Part shown: positions 35,926 to 45,496 of the stretch, in pieces
Layout of the letters: every line of letters starts with the position of its first letter
Numbering within the stretch: position 1 is the first letter of the stretch
Assembly (NCBI RefSeq): GCF_032017025.1
Contig: NZ_DALZQO010000017.1
Location: forward strand, 8,733 to 72,732
Length of the DNA: 64,000 nucleotides
Origin: Hydrogenoanaerobacterium sp032017025
Lineage (GTDB): Bacteria > Bacillota > Clostridia > Oscillospirales > Ruminococcaceae
Direction of reading: 5' to 3'
Program-made: the position numbers and the translations under genes
Notes under the pieces: generated by a model
Databases searched by the model: none
Told to the model about the DNA's origin: nothing
What the model saw: only the letters and a program-made list of their open reading frames with translations

Positions 35926-37533
35926 TTAGTATAAGCTTTCTCGCATCTCGTTTGGTGCTATTTTAAAATGCTTTTTGAAACAATAGCTAAAATAATGGGG
36001 GTCAGCATATCCTACTGCTTCCGAAATTTCGTAGTTCTTCATCGCCGTTGTACAAATGAGGTCTTTTGCTTTTTCCATGCGCAGCTCTGTCAAATAGTTA
36101 CCAAAGGTAACACCCACTTCTTTTTTAAAAACGGCGCGGAAGTAACTGGAGCTCATATGTAAGTGTTTCGCAGCCATATCTACCGAGAGCGCATCGTTGG
36201 CAAGTTGCTCATGTATAAACTGAATTGCCTTTATAACCGCTGCAGAGCAGCCATTCTTACGGTTCTGCGAAATGCACTTCATCATACAAATGCAAACATT
36301 CAGTAAAACTTTTCGCATTTCTTCTACATTGTCGCATTCCAAAACCTTGCGGATATCGCCCAGCTCCAGCAGCTGCTTTGTATCAAGACGGATGTTGTCT
36401 GCTTCTCGCACCACACAAAAAATAATTGTACTGATATAAGCACGAAGCGACTCAATGCTCATAAATTTTGCAGCTTCCAGCAACAGATTGTCCACAGTTA
36501 TTTCCAACTTCTTAGGGTTATTTGTCTTCATGCAATCCAACAGCTGCTGTTCCTTTTCCTTATCAAAAACAAGTGTGGTATGCCGTTGAGGTTCAACATC
36601 GGTTATAAAAATAACCTTGTTGGTGCCGACCGCCCAACGATACCCCAGTGCAGAAATCGCCTCATCGTAAGAAACATGCACAGAGCTATATTCTTTGCAG
36701 ATATTTCCCACCCCTATGGTAATGGTAAACTTCATATGCTTTTCGATTGCTTCGCGTATCTCCTGTAACGCATAGGCTACTTTTTCCTGCCACTCCTCTA
36801 TTTCTGTCTCAGCGTCTTTACCCAAAATAGCAGTCACGCCGCTACCGTTAAAAATAGCAGAGCCCACGCTTTCACGTTCCAAAATCTCTTTTGCAATGTT
36901 GTAAACAGCAAAATTCATTAAATCTACCGAATCATCTGTCCACTGTTCGCTGCGTATTCCGTCTTCTGTCAGTACAGCGACCTGAAATAGGTCTCCCATA
37001 AGATAATGCAGCCCTAACAGCTCCGCTTTTTTCTTCGCCTCGGCGTTGGAAATACCCGTTGTAACCAAAGCAGATAATAATACCATTTGCATTATGGACT
37101 CATTCTGCCGGTAAAAATCTTCAAGCCTGGTTCGGTCGTAGTTTCGCTGATATTCTGCGTCAAGCATTCGCTTTACTTCCTGTAGGCATTCTGAGAGGTT
37201 TTGCGCGCTTACCGGCTTCAAAACATATTTTAAAACGTTGAGATCAATTGCTTGCTGAGCATAATTAAAATCGTTGTAGCCTGTTAAAAAAATTACCTTT
37301 ACCGTCGGGAAATCACGCCTTAGCTCGTGTGCTACATCAATCCCGCTTACAAAAGGCATATTGATATCGGTAATTAACAAATCCGGAGGGTCTTTTTCCA
37401 CTAAATCCAAAACTTCATGGCCATTTGCACAGCACCCAATTAGTTCAAAGCCAAATTTGTTCCACGGAATTAATTTGGCTATGTTTCTGCGAACCGGTGC
37501 TTCATCATCGGCAAAAATCAGTTTGTACATCAT
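35926..37533 (-). CDS. YesN-type response regulator with AraC DNA-binding domain
   Basis: The 535 residues begin with a receiver domain (phosphorylation site Asp56 in LLITDINMP, acidic pair FADDEA, Lys in YVLKPVS). A long middle region of GGDEF-like fold found in YesN proteins follows, then two AraC helix-turn-helix motifs at about 430-535 (AAKHLHMSSSYFRAVFKKEVG and ISEAVGYADPHYFSYCFKKHF). It is the partner of the histidine kinase at 42588-44339 and probably activates the transporter or GH2 genes. It lies downstream of the sugar-binding protein gene, beyond a hairpin. Confidence 0.9.
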   Translation of the reverse strand: MMYKLIFADDEAPVRRNIAKLIPWNKFGFELIGCCANGHEVLDLVEKDPPDLLITDINMPFVSGIDVAHELRRDFPTVKVIFLTGYNDFNYAQQAIDLNVLKYVLKPVSAQNLSECLQEVKRMLDAEYQRNYDRTRLEDFYRQNESIMQMVLLSALVTTGISNAEAKKKAELLGLHYLMGDLFQVAVLTEDGIRSEQWTDDSVDLMNFAVYNIAKEILERESVGSAIFNGSGVTAILGKDAETEIEEWQEKVAYALQEIREAIEKHMKFTITIGVGNICKEYSSVHVSYDEAISALGYRWAVGTNKVIFITDVEPQRHTTLVFDKEKEQQLLDCMKTNNPKKLEITVDNLLLEAAKFMSIESLRAYISTIIFCVVREADNIRLDTKQLLELGDIRKVLECDNVEEMRKVLLNVCICMMKCISQNRKNGCSAAVIKAIQFIHEQLANDALSVDMAAKHLHMSSSYFRAVFKKEVGVTFGNYLTELRMEKAKDLICTTAMKNYEISEAVGYADPHYFSYCFKKHFKIAPNEMRESLY

Positions 37534-37613
37534 GTCCGCCCCCTAATTATTAGTTACTCTGATTATAGCTGATTCTTATACAAAAATCACCAAATTAATC
37601 AGAATAGCAGAAC

Positions 37614-37642
37614 AAAGTCTGCGGCAGGCCACCGCAGACTTT
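37614..37642 (-). terminator. Hairpin after the sugar-binding protein gene
   Basis: Arms AAAGTCTGCGG / CCGCAGACTTT surround a 7-base loop between the transporter operon and the response regulator gene. Partial termination would make less regulator than transporter. Confidence 0.65.
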
Positions 37643-37678
37643 TGGTGCTTTACGAAGATGAAGCAAAGTCAAAAGTAA

Positions 37679-38707
37679 TTACTGGTTCAGAATGCTCTCC
37701 ATAGCCGGACTTGTATAGTTATCAACGGTAATCATAGTAACACCGGTGTCAACATCTTTTTGAGCCGGAGCTTTGCCTGCAAGAATGTCGAGAACTATCT
37801 GCACGCCCATAGAGCCCATCATGGTTGGCATCTGCACAGCTGTACCTTTGATGGTTCCTGCCTTTAACCCTGCTTTGATGTCATCAGAGTTATCGAAGCC
37901 TACAACCATAATGCTGTCGCCTTTGCCTTTTTCGGTTACTGCCTGAGCAACGCCTACCGCAGATTGGTCATTTGCGCCCCAAATGCCTTTGAGATCAGGG
38001 TTAGCGGTAATAAAGTCTGTTGCCTGGTTAGCAGCTTTTATTGGGTCTGAATCGCAGTACTGCACGCCTACAATTTCAATGTCTTTATGGTTGTTTTTAA
38101 TTTCTTCTGTAAACCCTGTTTCACGGTCAATGGCGGTTTGGGTACCTGCTGCAAAGTTTACAATTGCAATTTTACCCTTGTCACCAATCAAGTTTGCCAT
38201 TAGCTTGGCACATTCTGCACCGGCCTGTACGTTGTTTGTGGCAAGAAAAGCGTCATAAACAGGTTCAGAGATACCGGAATCGATCATTACAACAGGAATA
38301 TTGGCGTCTTTAGCCTTTTGCACGGGAGCAATCAGAGCATCTTTGTCGCAAGCCGCAAGGATAATTCCGTCGTAATCGTCGTTGATGCAAGTTTCAATAA
38401 TCTGTACCTGTTTATCAATATCGGCTTCTGTCGGTGGCCCAAGGTGGGTAATTTCGACATTACCCAGCTCTTTGGCTTTTTCCTCTGCTGCTTTTTTGAC
38501 GGTTTGCCAGTAAGGAGAATCCACCATTTTTGTTACAAGAGCAATTTTAATGATCTCTTTTTCCGGAGCTTCAGAGGATGCTTCTACAGACGCTTTAGAA
38601 GATGATTCTGCCGGTGCCGCCGAACTGGGGGCCGGGCTGCTGCCGCATCCGGCAAACATAGATACAACAAGAACCAATGCCAAGAGGATACCAATTGTCT
38701 TTTTCAT
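37679..38707 (-). CDS. Sugar ABC transporter substrate-binding lipoprotein (RbsB-like)
   Basis: The 342-residue protein has a lipoprotein signal ending MFAGCGSS, a Ser/Glu-rich linker and a type I periplasmic-binding fold (ALVTKMVDSPYWQTVKKAAEE, DGIILAACDK, IWGANDQSAVG, VGFDNSDD). This cluster binds pentoses, hexoses or polyols. It is the last gene of the transporter operon, 66 bases after the permease gene, and would sit on the outer face of the membrane. Confidence 0.92.
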   Translation of the reverse strand: MKKTIGILLALVLVVSMFAGCGSSPAPSSAAPAESSSKASVEASSEAPEKEIIKIALVTKMVDSPYWQTVKKAAEEKAKELGNVEITHLGPPTEADIDKQVQIIETCINDDYDGIILAACDKDALIAPVQKAKDANIPVVMIDSGISEPVYDAFLATNNVQAGAECAKLMANLIGDKGKIAIVNFAAGTQTAIDRETGFTEEIKNNHKDIEIVGVQYCDSDPIKAANQATDFITANPDLKGIWGANDQSAVGVAQAVTEKGKGDSIMVVGFDNSDDIKAGLKAGTIKGTAVQMPTMMGSMGVQIVLDILAGKAPAQKDVDTGVTMITVDNYTSPAMESILNQ

Positions 38708-38773
38708 AAGTACAACTCCTTTTTATTTGGTAACTTTGCATATAAATGAACCGCTTTTTGCGGTTTGCGACGA

Positions 38774-39814
38774 TTAAAAACCTTGTTTTTTTCTTCGTTT
38801 GGTGTCGTACCAAACTCCGATGACGATAATGGTACCGATAATAACCATCTGCACAAAAGCATCTACCTTTAAAAGATTTAAACCGTTGCGCAATACACCC
38901 ATTACAAATGCGCCAATTATGGTACCGAGAATTCCGCCTTCACCACCCATTACAGAGGTTCCGCCGATAACTGCTGCCGCAATGCCCTCAAGCTCATAGC
39001 CGGTACCTGCATTGGATTGCGCAGAGGCAAGCCGCGCAGCCAAAAGAATACCTGCAGTAGCCGCTGTCGCACCACAGATGACATACGCCGTAAGCTTTGT
39101 GCGGACGGTGTTGACGCCCGAAAGCTTTGCTGCCTCCTCGTTGGAACCGGTGGCATACAATCTTCGCCCAAAGCCTGTTCTGGACAGAATAATACCAAGT
39201 ATGATAGCTGCAGTGAGCATAATGATTGTGGGAAAGGGGATGTTGCCGAAAATAGTACCGCCGCCAATAAATTTAAACGACGCCACAATTTCTTTATTCT
39301 CCAATGCCTGCACCGAAACAGGCTTGCCTTGGCCAACCAATTGGGTAAGCCCGCGAAATGCGTATTGTGTACCCAGCGTAGCGATGAACGGCGTAACGTT
39401 TAATTTTGTGACGAACAAGCCGTTGATTAAGCCTGCCAGTGAACCTGCCAATAAGCCTGAAGCGATGGCAAGGGGGATGCCAAGCCCCATTGACAGTGCT
39501 TTTGCGCACACAATACCCCCAAACCCAACTACCGAGCCGGCTGAAAGATCCGTTCCACCGGTAATTAGTACAAACGTAAGCCCAAAGCCCAGTACTGCGT
39601 AAGGTGTTACCTGCAGCGCAATGGTAAGCAGGTTATCAAGTTTCAGAAAGCTCCCTTGGGTGAGAATACCGAATAAAATAATAAGAGCGATTAAGACACC
39701 AAATACCAAAAACTTTTGCAAAAACTCATTCTTGCCGGTCTGTAGCCTTGCTTCTGGTTTTTTTGTTGAATATTTTAATGGAGCAGACATATCAAGCACC
39801 CTTTCTATCTTCAA
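38774..39814 (-). CDS. Ribose-type sugar ABC transporter permease (RbsC-like)
   Basis: The 346-residue membrane protein has about ten helices and the family stretches GLTFVLITGGTDLSAGSVVGFG and VIGGTSVMGGEGGILGTIIGA, the EAA-like contact loop of the BPD_transp_2 family. It forms the channel for the ABC uptake system with the ATPase, whose gene it overlaps by 23 bases. Confidence 0.92.
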   Translation of the reverse strand: MKIERVLDMSAPLKYSTKKPEARLQTGKNEFLQKFLVFGVLIALIILFGILTQGSFLKLDNLLTIALQVTPYAVLGFGLTFVLITGGTDLSAGSVVGFGGIVCAKALSMGLGIPLAIASGLLAGSLAGLINGLFVTKLNVTPFIATLGTQYAFRGLTQLVGQGKPVSVQALENKEIVASFKFIGGGTIFGNIPFPTIIMLTAAIILGIILSRTGFGRRLYATGSNEEAAKLSGVNTVRTKLTAYVICGATAATAGILLAARLASAQSNAGTGYELEGIAAAVIGGTSVMGGEGGILGTIIGAFVMGVLRNGLNLLKVDAFVQMVIIGTIIVIGVWYDTKRRKKQGF

Positions 39815-41294
39815 TTTGCAGCCCTGCCGCGTAGCGCAGAATTTTTTCTTGTGTTGCTTCTTCTCGGCTGAGCTCGCCGTTTATGGAGCCACCGTGCATA
39901 ACCAAAATGCGGTCGCTCATACCGAGAATTTCCGGCAGATCAGACGAAATCATAATAATGGCAACTCCATTGTCGCTCAGCCTGTTCATGAGTTCATAAA
40001 CCTCATATTTTGCAGCCACATCAATGCCTCGAGTGGGTTCATCAAAAATAAGCACTTTAATGTCGTTGCACAGCCATTTGGCTAAAACAATTTTTTGCTG
40101 ATTGCCCCCTGAAAGATTGGTTACTTTTTGACGCATGCTTGGGGTTTTAATGCGCAAACTCTCAATATATTCCAGCGCGTTTTTCTCTGCTTCGGTTGTA
40201 TTTACAAAGCCGTTTTTGCACAGATTGGGGATATGTGCCAAATTGATATTGCGTTCCACCGTCATATTCAGCGCCAAGCCATCTTTCTTGCGGTCTTCTG
40301 TGATATATCCAATTCCGTTTTTAATGGCTGCGGTTATGGAGTTGATTGTAACGGCCTTACCCTCAATAAAAATCTCTTTGCTTAATGTTTTATCAGCACC
40401 AAAAATAGCCTTTGCAAGTTCGGTACGCCCTGCGCCCATAAGCCCGGCAATACCCACAATTTCACCGGCACGCACCTTAATGTTTTCTACATTCACCTTG
40501 CTGCTTACAATGTTTCTGGCTTCAAACAGCACTTCGCCTATTTCACGTTGATAAATAGGGAACTTCGCACTCAGTTCACGCCCCACCATCATCTGCACCA
40601 AACGGTCAATTGTTACATCTGCATAATTTTCAGTGCCTATGTACTGGCCGTCGCGTATAACCGAGACACGGTCTGTAATTCGAGAAAGCTCTTCAAGCCG
40701 GTGAGAAATATAAATCATTCCCACGCCTTTTTTCTTTAGCTTATGGATAATTGCAAACAATCTCTCTATTTCCGAATCAGTAAGCGCAGCTGTCGGCTCA
40801 TCTAAAACGAGAATTTTTGAGTTAAAAGAAATAGCCTTTGCAATCTCTACCATTTGCTGCTCCGCTACGCTGAGTGTACGAATACGTGCTTTGGGATTGA
40901 TGGAAAGCCCGAGTTCGTTTAAAATCTCTTGTGTTTGTTCAATCAGTTTTTTGTCGTTTACAAACGCACCTTTTTTGGGTTGCCGATCCAGCCAAATGTT
41001 ATCCGCTACGGTCAAATGAGAGCAAAGATTAAACTCCTGGAAAATAATACTAATACCCAGTTGCTGAGCTTTTTTGGTATTTTCAATCGTTACTTTTTCT
41101 CCATTGATGTAGATTTCGCCCTCATCTGCCTGATAAACACCTGAAAGCACTTTCATTAATGTGGATTTACCAGCGCCATTTTCACCGCACAACGCGTGAA
41201 CTTCGCCGGGATATAAAGTCAGACTGACATCGCTTAAAGCCTTAACACCCGGAAAAACCTTTGAGATGTTGCACATCTTAAGCAGTTCTGACAT
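39792..41294 (-). CDS. Ribose-type sugar ABC transporter ATP-binding protein (RbsA-like)
   Basis: The start is taken at ATG 41294 after AAGGGG. The 500 residues contain two ABC domains. The first has Walker A GENGAGKST, signature LSVAEQQ and Walker B ILVLDEPT. The second has a degenerate Walker A (GLMGAGRTE), signature LSGGNQQ and IFDEPTRGID, as in RbsA/XylG/MglA. It energises sugar uptake. It is first in its operon, with a perfect LacI-type operator 25 bases upstream of the start. Confidence 0.93.
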   Translation of the reverse strand: MSELLKMCNISKVFPGVKALSDVSLTLYPGEVHALCGENGAGKSTLMKVLSGVYQADEGEIYINGEKVTIENTKKAQQLGISIIFQEFNLCSHLTVADNIWLDRQPKKGAFVNDKKLIEQTQEILNELGLSINPKARIRTLSVAEQQMVEIAKAISFNSKILVLDEPTAALTDSEIERLFAIIHKLKKKGVGMIYISHRLEELSRITDRVSVIRDGQYIGTENYADVTIDRLVQMMVGRELSAKFPIYQREIGEVLFEARNIVSSKVNVENIKVRAGEIVGIAGLMGAGRTELAKAIFGADKTLSKEIFIEGKAVTINSITAAIKNGIGYITEDRKKDGLALNMTVERNINLAHIPNLCKNGFVNTTEAEKNALEYIESLRIKTPSMRQKVTNLSGGNQQKIVLAKWLCNDIKVLIFDEPTRGIDVAAKYEVYELMNRLSDNGVAIIMISSDLPEILGMSDRILVMHGGSINGELSREEATQEKILRYAAGLQIEDRKGA

Positions 41295-41318
41295 CACGCT
41301 CACCCCTTTTGCTGTTTT

Positions 41319-41332
41319 GCGAAACGTTTCGC
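41319..41332. promoter_or_regulatory. LacI-type operator GCGAAACGTTTCGC upstream of the transporter operon
   Basis: The 14-base palindrome is identical to the one at 35839-35852, so transporter and catabolic operons appear to be under one repressor. Confidence 0.8.
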
Positions 41333-41546
41333 TCTATGGATATATCATAGCAAAGTCTCAGGGCGATAAGAATATAAAAAATTACTGTAATGAGGTAAAA
41401 TACGATTTTTACTTCGACATTTTTTTATGATTTGTTTCAAAATATATCTCCCTGCAAAGGGAATTACGCAGCTTTTGAAAAGCAAGCAGATTGCAGACTG
41501 CCAAGAAAACCGCTTAGAATTTCATCTGAAACAACCTAAAAATGCA

Positions 41547-41581
41547 AACCCCCATAGCACTTTATTTGTGCTATGGGGGTT
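41547..41581. terminator. Strong hairpin between the two-component and transporter operons
   Basis: Fourteen-base arms AACCCCCATAGCAC / GTGCTATGGGGGTT with a 7-base loop are flanked by T-rich sequence on the plus strand and TGCATTTTTA on the minus strand. It separates the two minus-strand operons. Confidence 0.8.
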
Positions 41582-41623
41582 TTTCTATTGTACAATCGTA
41601 CAATAAAGTAATTTGATCTATTT

Positions 41624-42574
41624 TTAATAGAATGGAAAAATTAGCTGCTGCACCTCTTCCGAAAACATGTTTTCCTTATCAACCACACAAACGGCTGTAT
41701 CAATATTTCTTTCTACCCGTTCATTTTTAAGTATCTTGTAAGTAGCCTGTACGCTAAAATATCCCATCAGGTAAGGGTTCTGCAAAACAGCAACCTTTAA
41801 AATATTCTCTTCCATATACTCGGCTTGTTCTACAGTGCAGTCGATTGCCGCCAAAAAAACATCTTCGCGCCCAAGTTCTGCAAGTGCACGGGCAGCACCG
41901 GTTGCTGCTTGTGCGTTCAACCCTGCAATTACAGTCATGTCAGGGTAGTTTTTTATCATTTCAAGCGTAAGCTCCTTGGCTAAATCGATATCAGAGTCAC
42001 AATAAACAGTGTTAACAATGCTCATATCGGTATTTTGCGTTATATAATCGGTAAAACCTGCATAGCGCTCTTTTGATGGCGAGGAGTTTTTTACAAAACT
42101 TACCACCCCAATTTTAGCGTCACTCGTTTTTACCCGCTCTGCCACTTCGGCAGCCAGAACGGCACCTGCTTTGATATTATCGGTGGATACAAATGATTTC
42201 CATCGGTCGCTGTCCACAGCGGAATCCAGCATGATTACGGGTATACCCGCATCGACGACGCTTTCCATTGGTTCTGCCATCATAGCATAATCTGCGGCGG
42301 CCAAAATTATAGCGTCTGGCTTACGTGTTACGCTTTGCTCAATAATACGAACTTGATTGCGGTAATTCTTCTCCTCATCAGGGCCAAGAAACCGCAAATT
42401 AATGTTGTATTTTGCCCCAGCTGCTTTCGCCCCGTCATAGACACTGTCCCAAAAGTCGGAGTTGGTTGATTTTACAATCAGGTCAACCTGATACTCTTTC
42501 TTTACAGTGCTGCAGGAAGCAAGGGTAAACACTATCAGCATTGCCCAAAGTATAGCCAAAATTCGCCTTATCAT
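41624..42574 (-). CDS. Sugar-binding lipoprotein next to a histidine kinase (probable sensor component)
   Basis: The ATG at 42574 follows a run of Gs; 316 residues. A lipoprotein signal ends FTLASCST and is followed by a type I periplasmic-binding fold (STNSDFWDSVYDGAKAAG, AIILAAADYAMM, VIAGLNAQAATGAAR). It resembles the transporter's binding protein but is encoded after the kinase gene in a separate operon. Such proteins often present the sugar to the kinase's extracellular domain. Sensor role is inferred from context. Confidence 0.85.
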   Translation of the reverse strand: MIRRILAILWAMLIVFTLASCSTVKKEYQVDLIVKSTNSDFWDSVYDGAKAAGAKYNINLRFLGPDEEKNYRNQVRIIEQSVTRKPDAIILAAADYAMMAEPMESVVDAGIPVIMLDSAVDSDRWKSFVSTDNIKAGAVLAAEVAERVKTSDAKIGVVSFVKNSSPSKERYAGFTDYITQNTDMSIVNTVYCDSDIDLAKELTLEMIKNYPDMTVIAGLNAQAATGAARALAELGREDVFLAAIDCTVEQAEYMEENILKVAVLQNPYLMGYFSVQATYKILKNERVERNIDTAVCVVDKENMFSEEVQQLIFPFY

Positions 42575-42587
42575 TTTGTTCCCCCCC

Positions 42588-44339
42588 TTACGCCTCAACC
42601 AACGGCAGCAGAATACTCACTTCTGTCCCTTCGTCCGGCTCACTTTTGAATTGTAGGCCATAGTCGCTTCCATACATAAGCTGAATACGCTGATGCACAT
42701 TTTTAATACCAACTCGTGATTTAGATGAGCAGCCTATATCCAAAACATGTTCCAGTTTTTCGGGTTTGATGCCAAAGCCGTTATCGCGTACAGTGTAAAC
42801 CAATTTGTCATTCTTAATCTCAGCGCGGATATCAATGATACCCGGGTGAGGCAGGTTGCCGACTCCATGAATAACGGCATTTTCAATAATTGGTTGAAGC
42901 ATAATTTTTAGGGTTTTGTAACTTTTTACCTTGTCGTCAGCCATAATGGTATAAGAGAACTGGTCATCATAGCGCATTTTCTGTATTACCAGATAATTTT
43001 CCGCATGGCTTAGTTCATCCCCAACGGAGATGGTGTGGCTGCCCCCACTAAGCGAAAGCCTAAAAAATTGTGCCAAAGCGGTAATCATCTTTACCACGCT
43101 CTGTTGGTCTCCGCTTTCTGCCATCCACACGATAGAGTCTAGGGTGTTGTACAGAAAGTGCGGATTAATCTGGGCATGCAACGTATTCATCTCGCTTTTG
43201 CGCAGCTGTTTTTGTTCCTGTATCACCTGCTCCATCAGTTGCTTAATCTTATAAACCATCTGGTTAAAGGACGTGGATAACTCATTAACTTCGTAAACAC
43301 TGCGTACGGTAGAAAAAGCACTCAGTTCCCCCGCTTCCACACGTCCCATCAGGTGCATCAAACGAAGCAGAGGGTTGCTGATTAAGAACGATACAAATAC
43401 CGACAGCGCAATAATTACAATTGCAGCACACACAACAACTAACGTGATAAAATTACGCAGTTCGCCATCAAAGGTAAGCAACCCGTTCATGGAGCAAACG
43501 CCTGCAATTTTCCAATCTGTGTTTTTTAGTTTTTTTACAGTTACAAGCATCCTTTCACCATCGTCTTGCGGAACGACGGAGTTACCCTCGGTAAGGTTAT
43601 AGGCAATTGGTATTGAGCTGTCTGAAATGCCTGCGTAAATCATTTGCTGTCTGGGATGATAAATTAACTTATCGTTCGCCCCTACAATATAAAGATAGCC
43701 GTTCTCACCTAGCTCTTTGGAACAAAGCTCCTTAATATTGTTAAAGTTCATATCAACCAACATAACGCCCCGATGTTTGCCTCGTTCGTCTTCCCATTCA
43801 ATGCCCTTGCTCAGAGAAATAACCCAACGATACTCCCCCCCATAAAGCCGCTGCACATGGGGCTCGGTTAGTGTGTATATTCGGCTGCCCGGTGCTATAC
43901 TGCGAAACCAAGTCTGCTTTTTTACATCTACATGCTCTTTTAACGGGCGCTGGTCTGTTTTCATAACAAGTTGTCCCTGCTCATCAAATACAGCGATTGT
44001 ATCAATATCATCACGCAACACAAAATGGTAATTTTGAAATACGCTGTTCACATTGTTGTCACTGAGCAGCTTGGATATTGTGTCGGATACGGAAATCATC
44101 TCCGCAATGTAGCTATCAATGCTGGTTGCCACATTGTCTACAAGTTGTGTGTTGTTTTGCTGTAGGGTACGGTCTATCGATTCATCAAACCGACGGTTCA
44201 TTACATATACAATCAACAGCATTGCAATTACCGCTATCACAGTTGTGGTCGCCGCAATTAAAATAAACAGGCTGTTCCATTTTAAGCGGGGCAGCAGAAA
44301 GCTGGTTTTCTGCTGCCATTTCTTCCAAAGCCTCTTCAT
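42588..44339 (-). CDS. YesM-type sensor histidine kinase
   Basis: I start at ATG 44339 after GGAGG, giving 583 residues. Two membrane helices (about 25-50 and 310-335) flank a dCACHE-like extracellular sensor. Then come a HAMP domain, a LytS/YesM dimerisation box with His394 in QINPHFLYNTLD, and an ATPase domain (NAVIHGV as N-box, VRDNGFGI as G1). It passes phosphate to the response regulator at 35926-37533. It overlaps the upstream end of the binding-lipoprotein ORF region, so the two genes are coupled. Confidence 0.9.
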   Translation of the reverse strand: MKRLWKKWQQKTSFLLPRLKWNSLFILIAATTTVIAVIAMLLIVYVMNRRFDESIDRTLQQNNTQLVDNVATSIDSYIAEMISVSDTISKLLSDNNVNSVFQNYHFVLRDDIDTIAVFDEQGQLVMKTDQRPLKEHVDVKKQTWFRSIAPGSRIYTLTEPHVQRLYGGEYRWVISLSKGIEWEDERGKHRGVMLVDMNFNNIKELCSKELGENGYLYIVGANDKLIYHPRQQMIYAGISDSSIPIAYNLTEGNSVVPQDDGERMLVTVKKLKNTDWKIAGVCSMNGLLTFDGELRNFITLVVVCAAIVIIALSVFVSFLISNPLLRLMHLMGRVEAGELSAFSTVRSVYEVNELSTSFNQMVYKIKQLMEQVIQEQKQLRKSEMNTLHAQINPHFLYNTLDSIVWMAESGDQQSVVKMITALAQFFRLSLSGGSHTISVGDELSHAENYLVIQKMRYDDQFSYTIMADDKVKSYKTLKIMLQPIIENAVIHGVGNLPHPGIIDIRAEIKNDKLVYTVRDNGFGIKPEKLEHVLDIGCSSKSRVGIKNVHQRIQLMYGSDYGLQFKSEPDEGTEVSILLPLVEA

Positions 44340-45053
44340 ATGCTTTGCTACCTCCATTCTCAACAACTTTAGTATATGAAAATCAGAGAGCGTTGTCCAT
44401 ACAAAACACGCTTATGTATAGGTAAAATTGGTGCAAATTGCTTTCTTGAGCAGAAAAACACACCTATTCGTATTTAATTGCAACTAAAGTAAGGCAGCAA
44501 CAGTAATATCCTTCTTACCGTCGGTATGGTTTAGCGCATTTAACGACCAACTAAACAAGACCACCGGAGCTATCAAATTCCGGTGGTCCGTTTTAAGTGT
44601 ATCTATGCGTATTTTCTTGCGGCATTTGGAGGGATGGGCGTTCCTGTTCTATTGAATTGATTATCGTCCAAAGCTCATTATGTTCAACTCTGCTGGATAA
44701 ACCACTATTTTTTAAACAAGCGCTTAATCGTACGATATATACCATAAAAAAAACCGATAACAAGTAACCAGTTACTAGACCATAATAAATGTCGCTAAGC
44801 CTTTCCATTCAATAACCACATTCTTTCCGAGCTGATAAAGTAAATATTATCTGAATCGTGTATGGAAGTCAAGCATCTCATAAATTAGTTATTTTATTTA
44901 AATGACGCTGTTAACGTCATATTTTTTACATCTCCTATAAGCCAACCATTCATGCTACCAGTAAAATGAGTTCCTTTAAAACAGTATTCTGCTCTAGCTG
45001 GTTATGCTTTGTAACAACACAAAAAAGCCTATGAAACCATAGACTTTTTATGC
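44340..45053. other. Intergenic region between the histidine kinase and tRNA genes
   Basis: This AT-rich 714-base stretch contains the kinase promoter region, a 10-base stem hairpin (44560-44589, GACCACCGGA / TCCGGTGGTC) and one doubtful small frame at 44593-44808. Nothing else is supported. Confidence 0.5.
44593..44808 (-). CDS. Possible small membrane protein
   Basis: A 71-residue frame with one hydrophobic helix at about residues 8-32 (VTGYLLSVFFMVYIVRL) and a polar tail. The ribosome binding site is weak (GGAAAG about 15 bases upstream). I recognise no family; it could equally be chance. Confidence 0.25.
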   Translation of the reverse strand: MERLSDIYYGLVTGYLLSVFFMVYIVRLSACLKNSGLSSRVEHNELWTIINSIEQERPSLQMPQENTHRYT

Positions 45054-45138
45054 TGGTGGGAGAGGATGGATTCGAACCATCGAAGCGATTCGCAACAGAT
45101 TTACAGTCTGCCCCCTTTGGCCACTCGGGAACTCTCCC
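45054..45138 (-). tRNA. tRNA-Tyr (anticodon GTA)
   Basis: The minus strand folds as a class II tRNA with acceptor arm GGGAGAG, anticodon loop CTGTAAA, a variable arm and T-loop GGTTCGAATCC. CCA is encoded. First of a cluster of three minus-strand tRNAs. Confidence 0.93.
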
Positions 45139-45167
45139 TTATTCAGTTGTATAAGATGCGAAAAAAA

Positions 45168-45243
45168 TGGAGCTGGTGGACGGATTCGAACCCCCGACCT
45201 GCTGATTACAAATCAGCTGCTCTACCAGCTGAGCTACACCAGC
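45168..45243 (-). tRNA. tRNA-Thr (anticodon TGT)
   Basis: Minus-strand cloverleaf with acceptor GCTGGTG, D-arm AGCTCAGCTGGTAGAGC, anticodon loop TTTGTAA and T-loop GGTTCGAATCC. CCA is encoded. Confidence 0.93.
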
Positions 45244-45419
45244 GTATTTTCGACGCTCTAACATATTATCACGTTTAATTGCATTTGTCAACACATTTTT
45301 ACCGTTAAATAAAAAGAGCAAACCATCTAAAAAATCAAAAGGGGGTCTTTTCGTCTGCTTCATTCCAATCCAGGTTCTCGCCCTGCCGCAGCAAGTCAAT
45401 AACCTTTAGGATGAAGTTA

Positions 45420-45496
45420 TGGTCGAGGCGACAGGACTCGAACCTGCGGCATCTTGGTCCCAAACCAAGCACTCTACCAAACTGAGCTACGCCTCG
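45420..45496 (-). tRNA. tRNA-Pro (anticodon TGG)
   Basis: Minus-strand cloverleaf with acceptor CGAGGCG, D-arm AGCTCAGTTTGGTAGAG, anticodon loop TTTGGGA and T-loop GGTTCGAGTCC. CCA is encoded. Confidence 0.93.
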
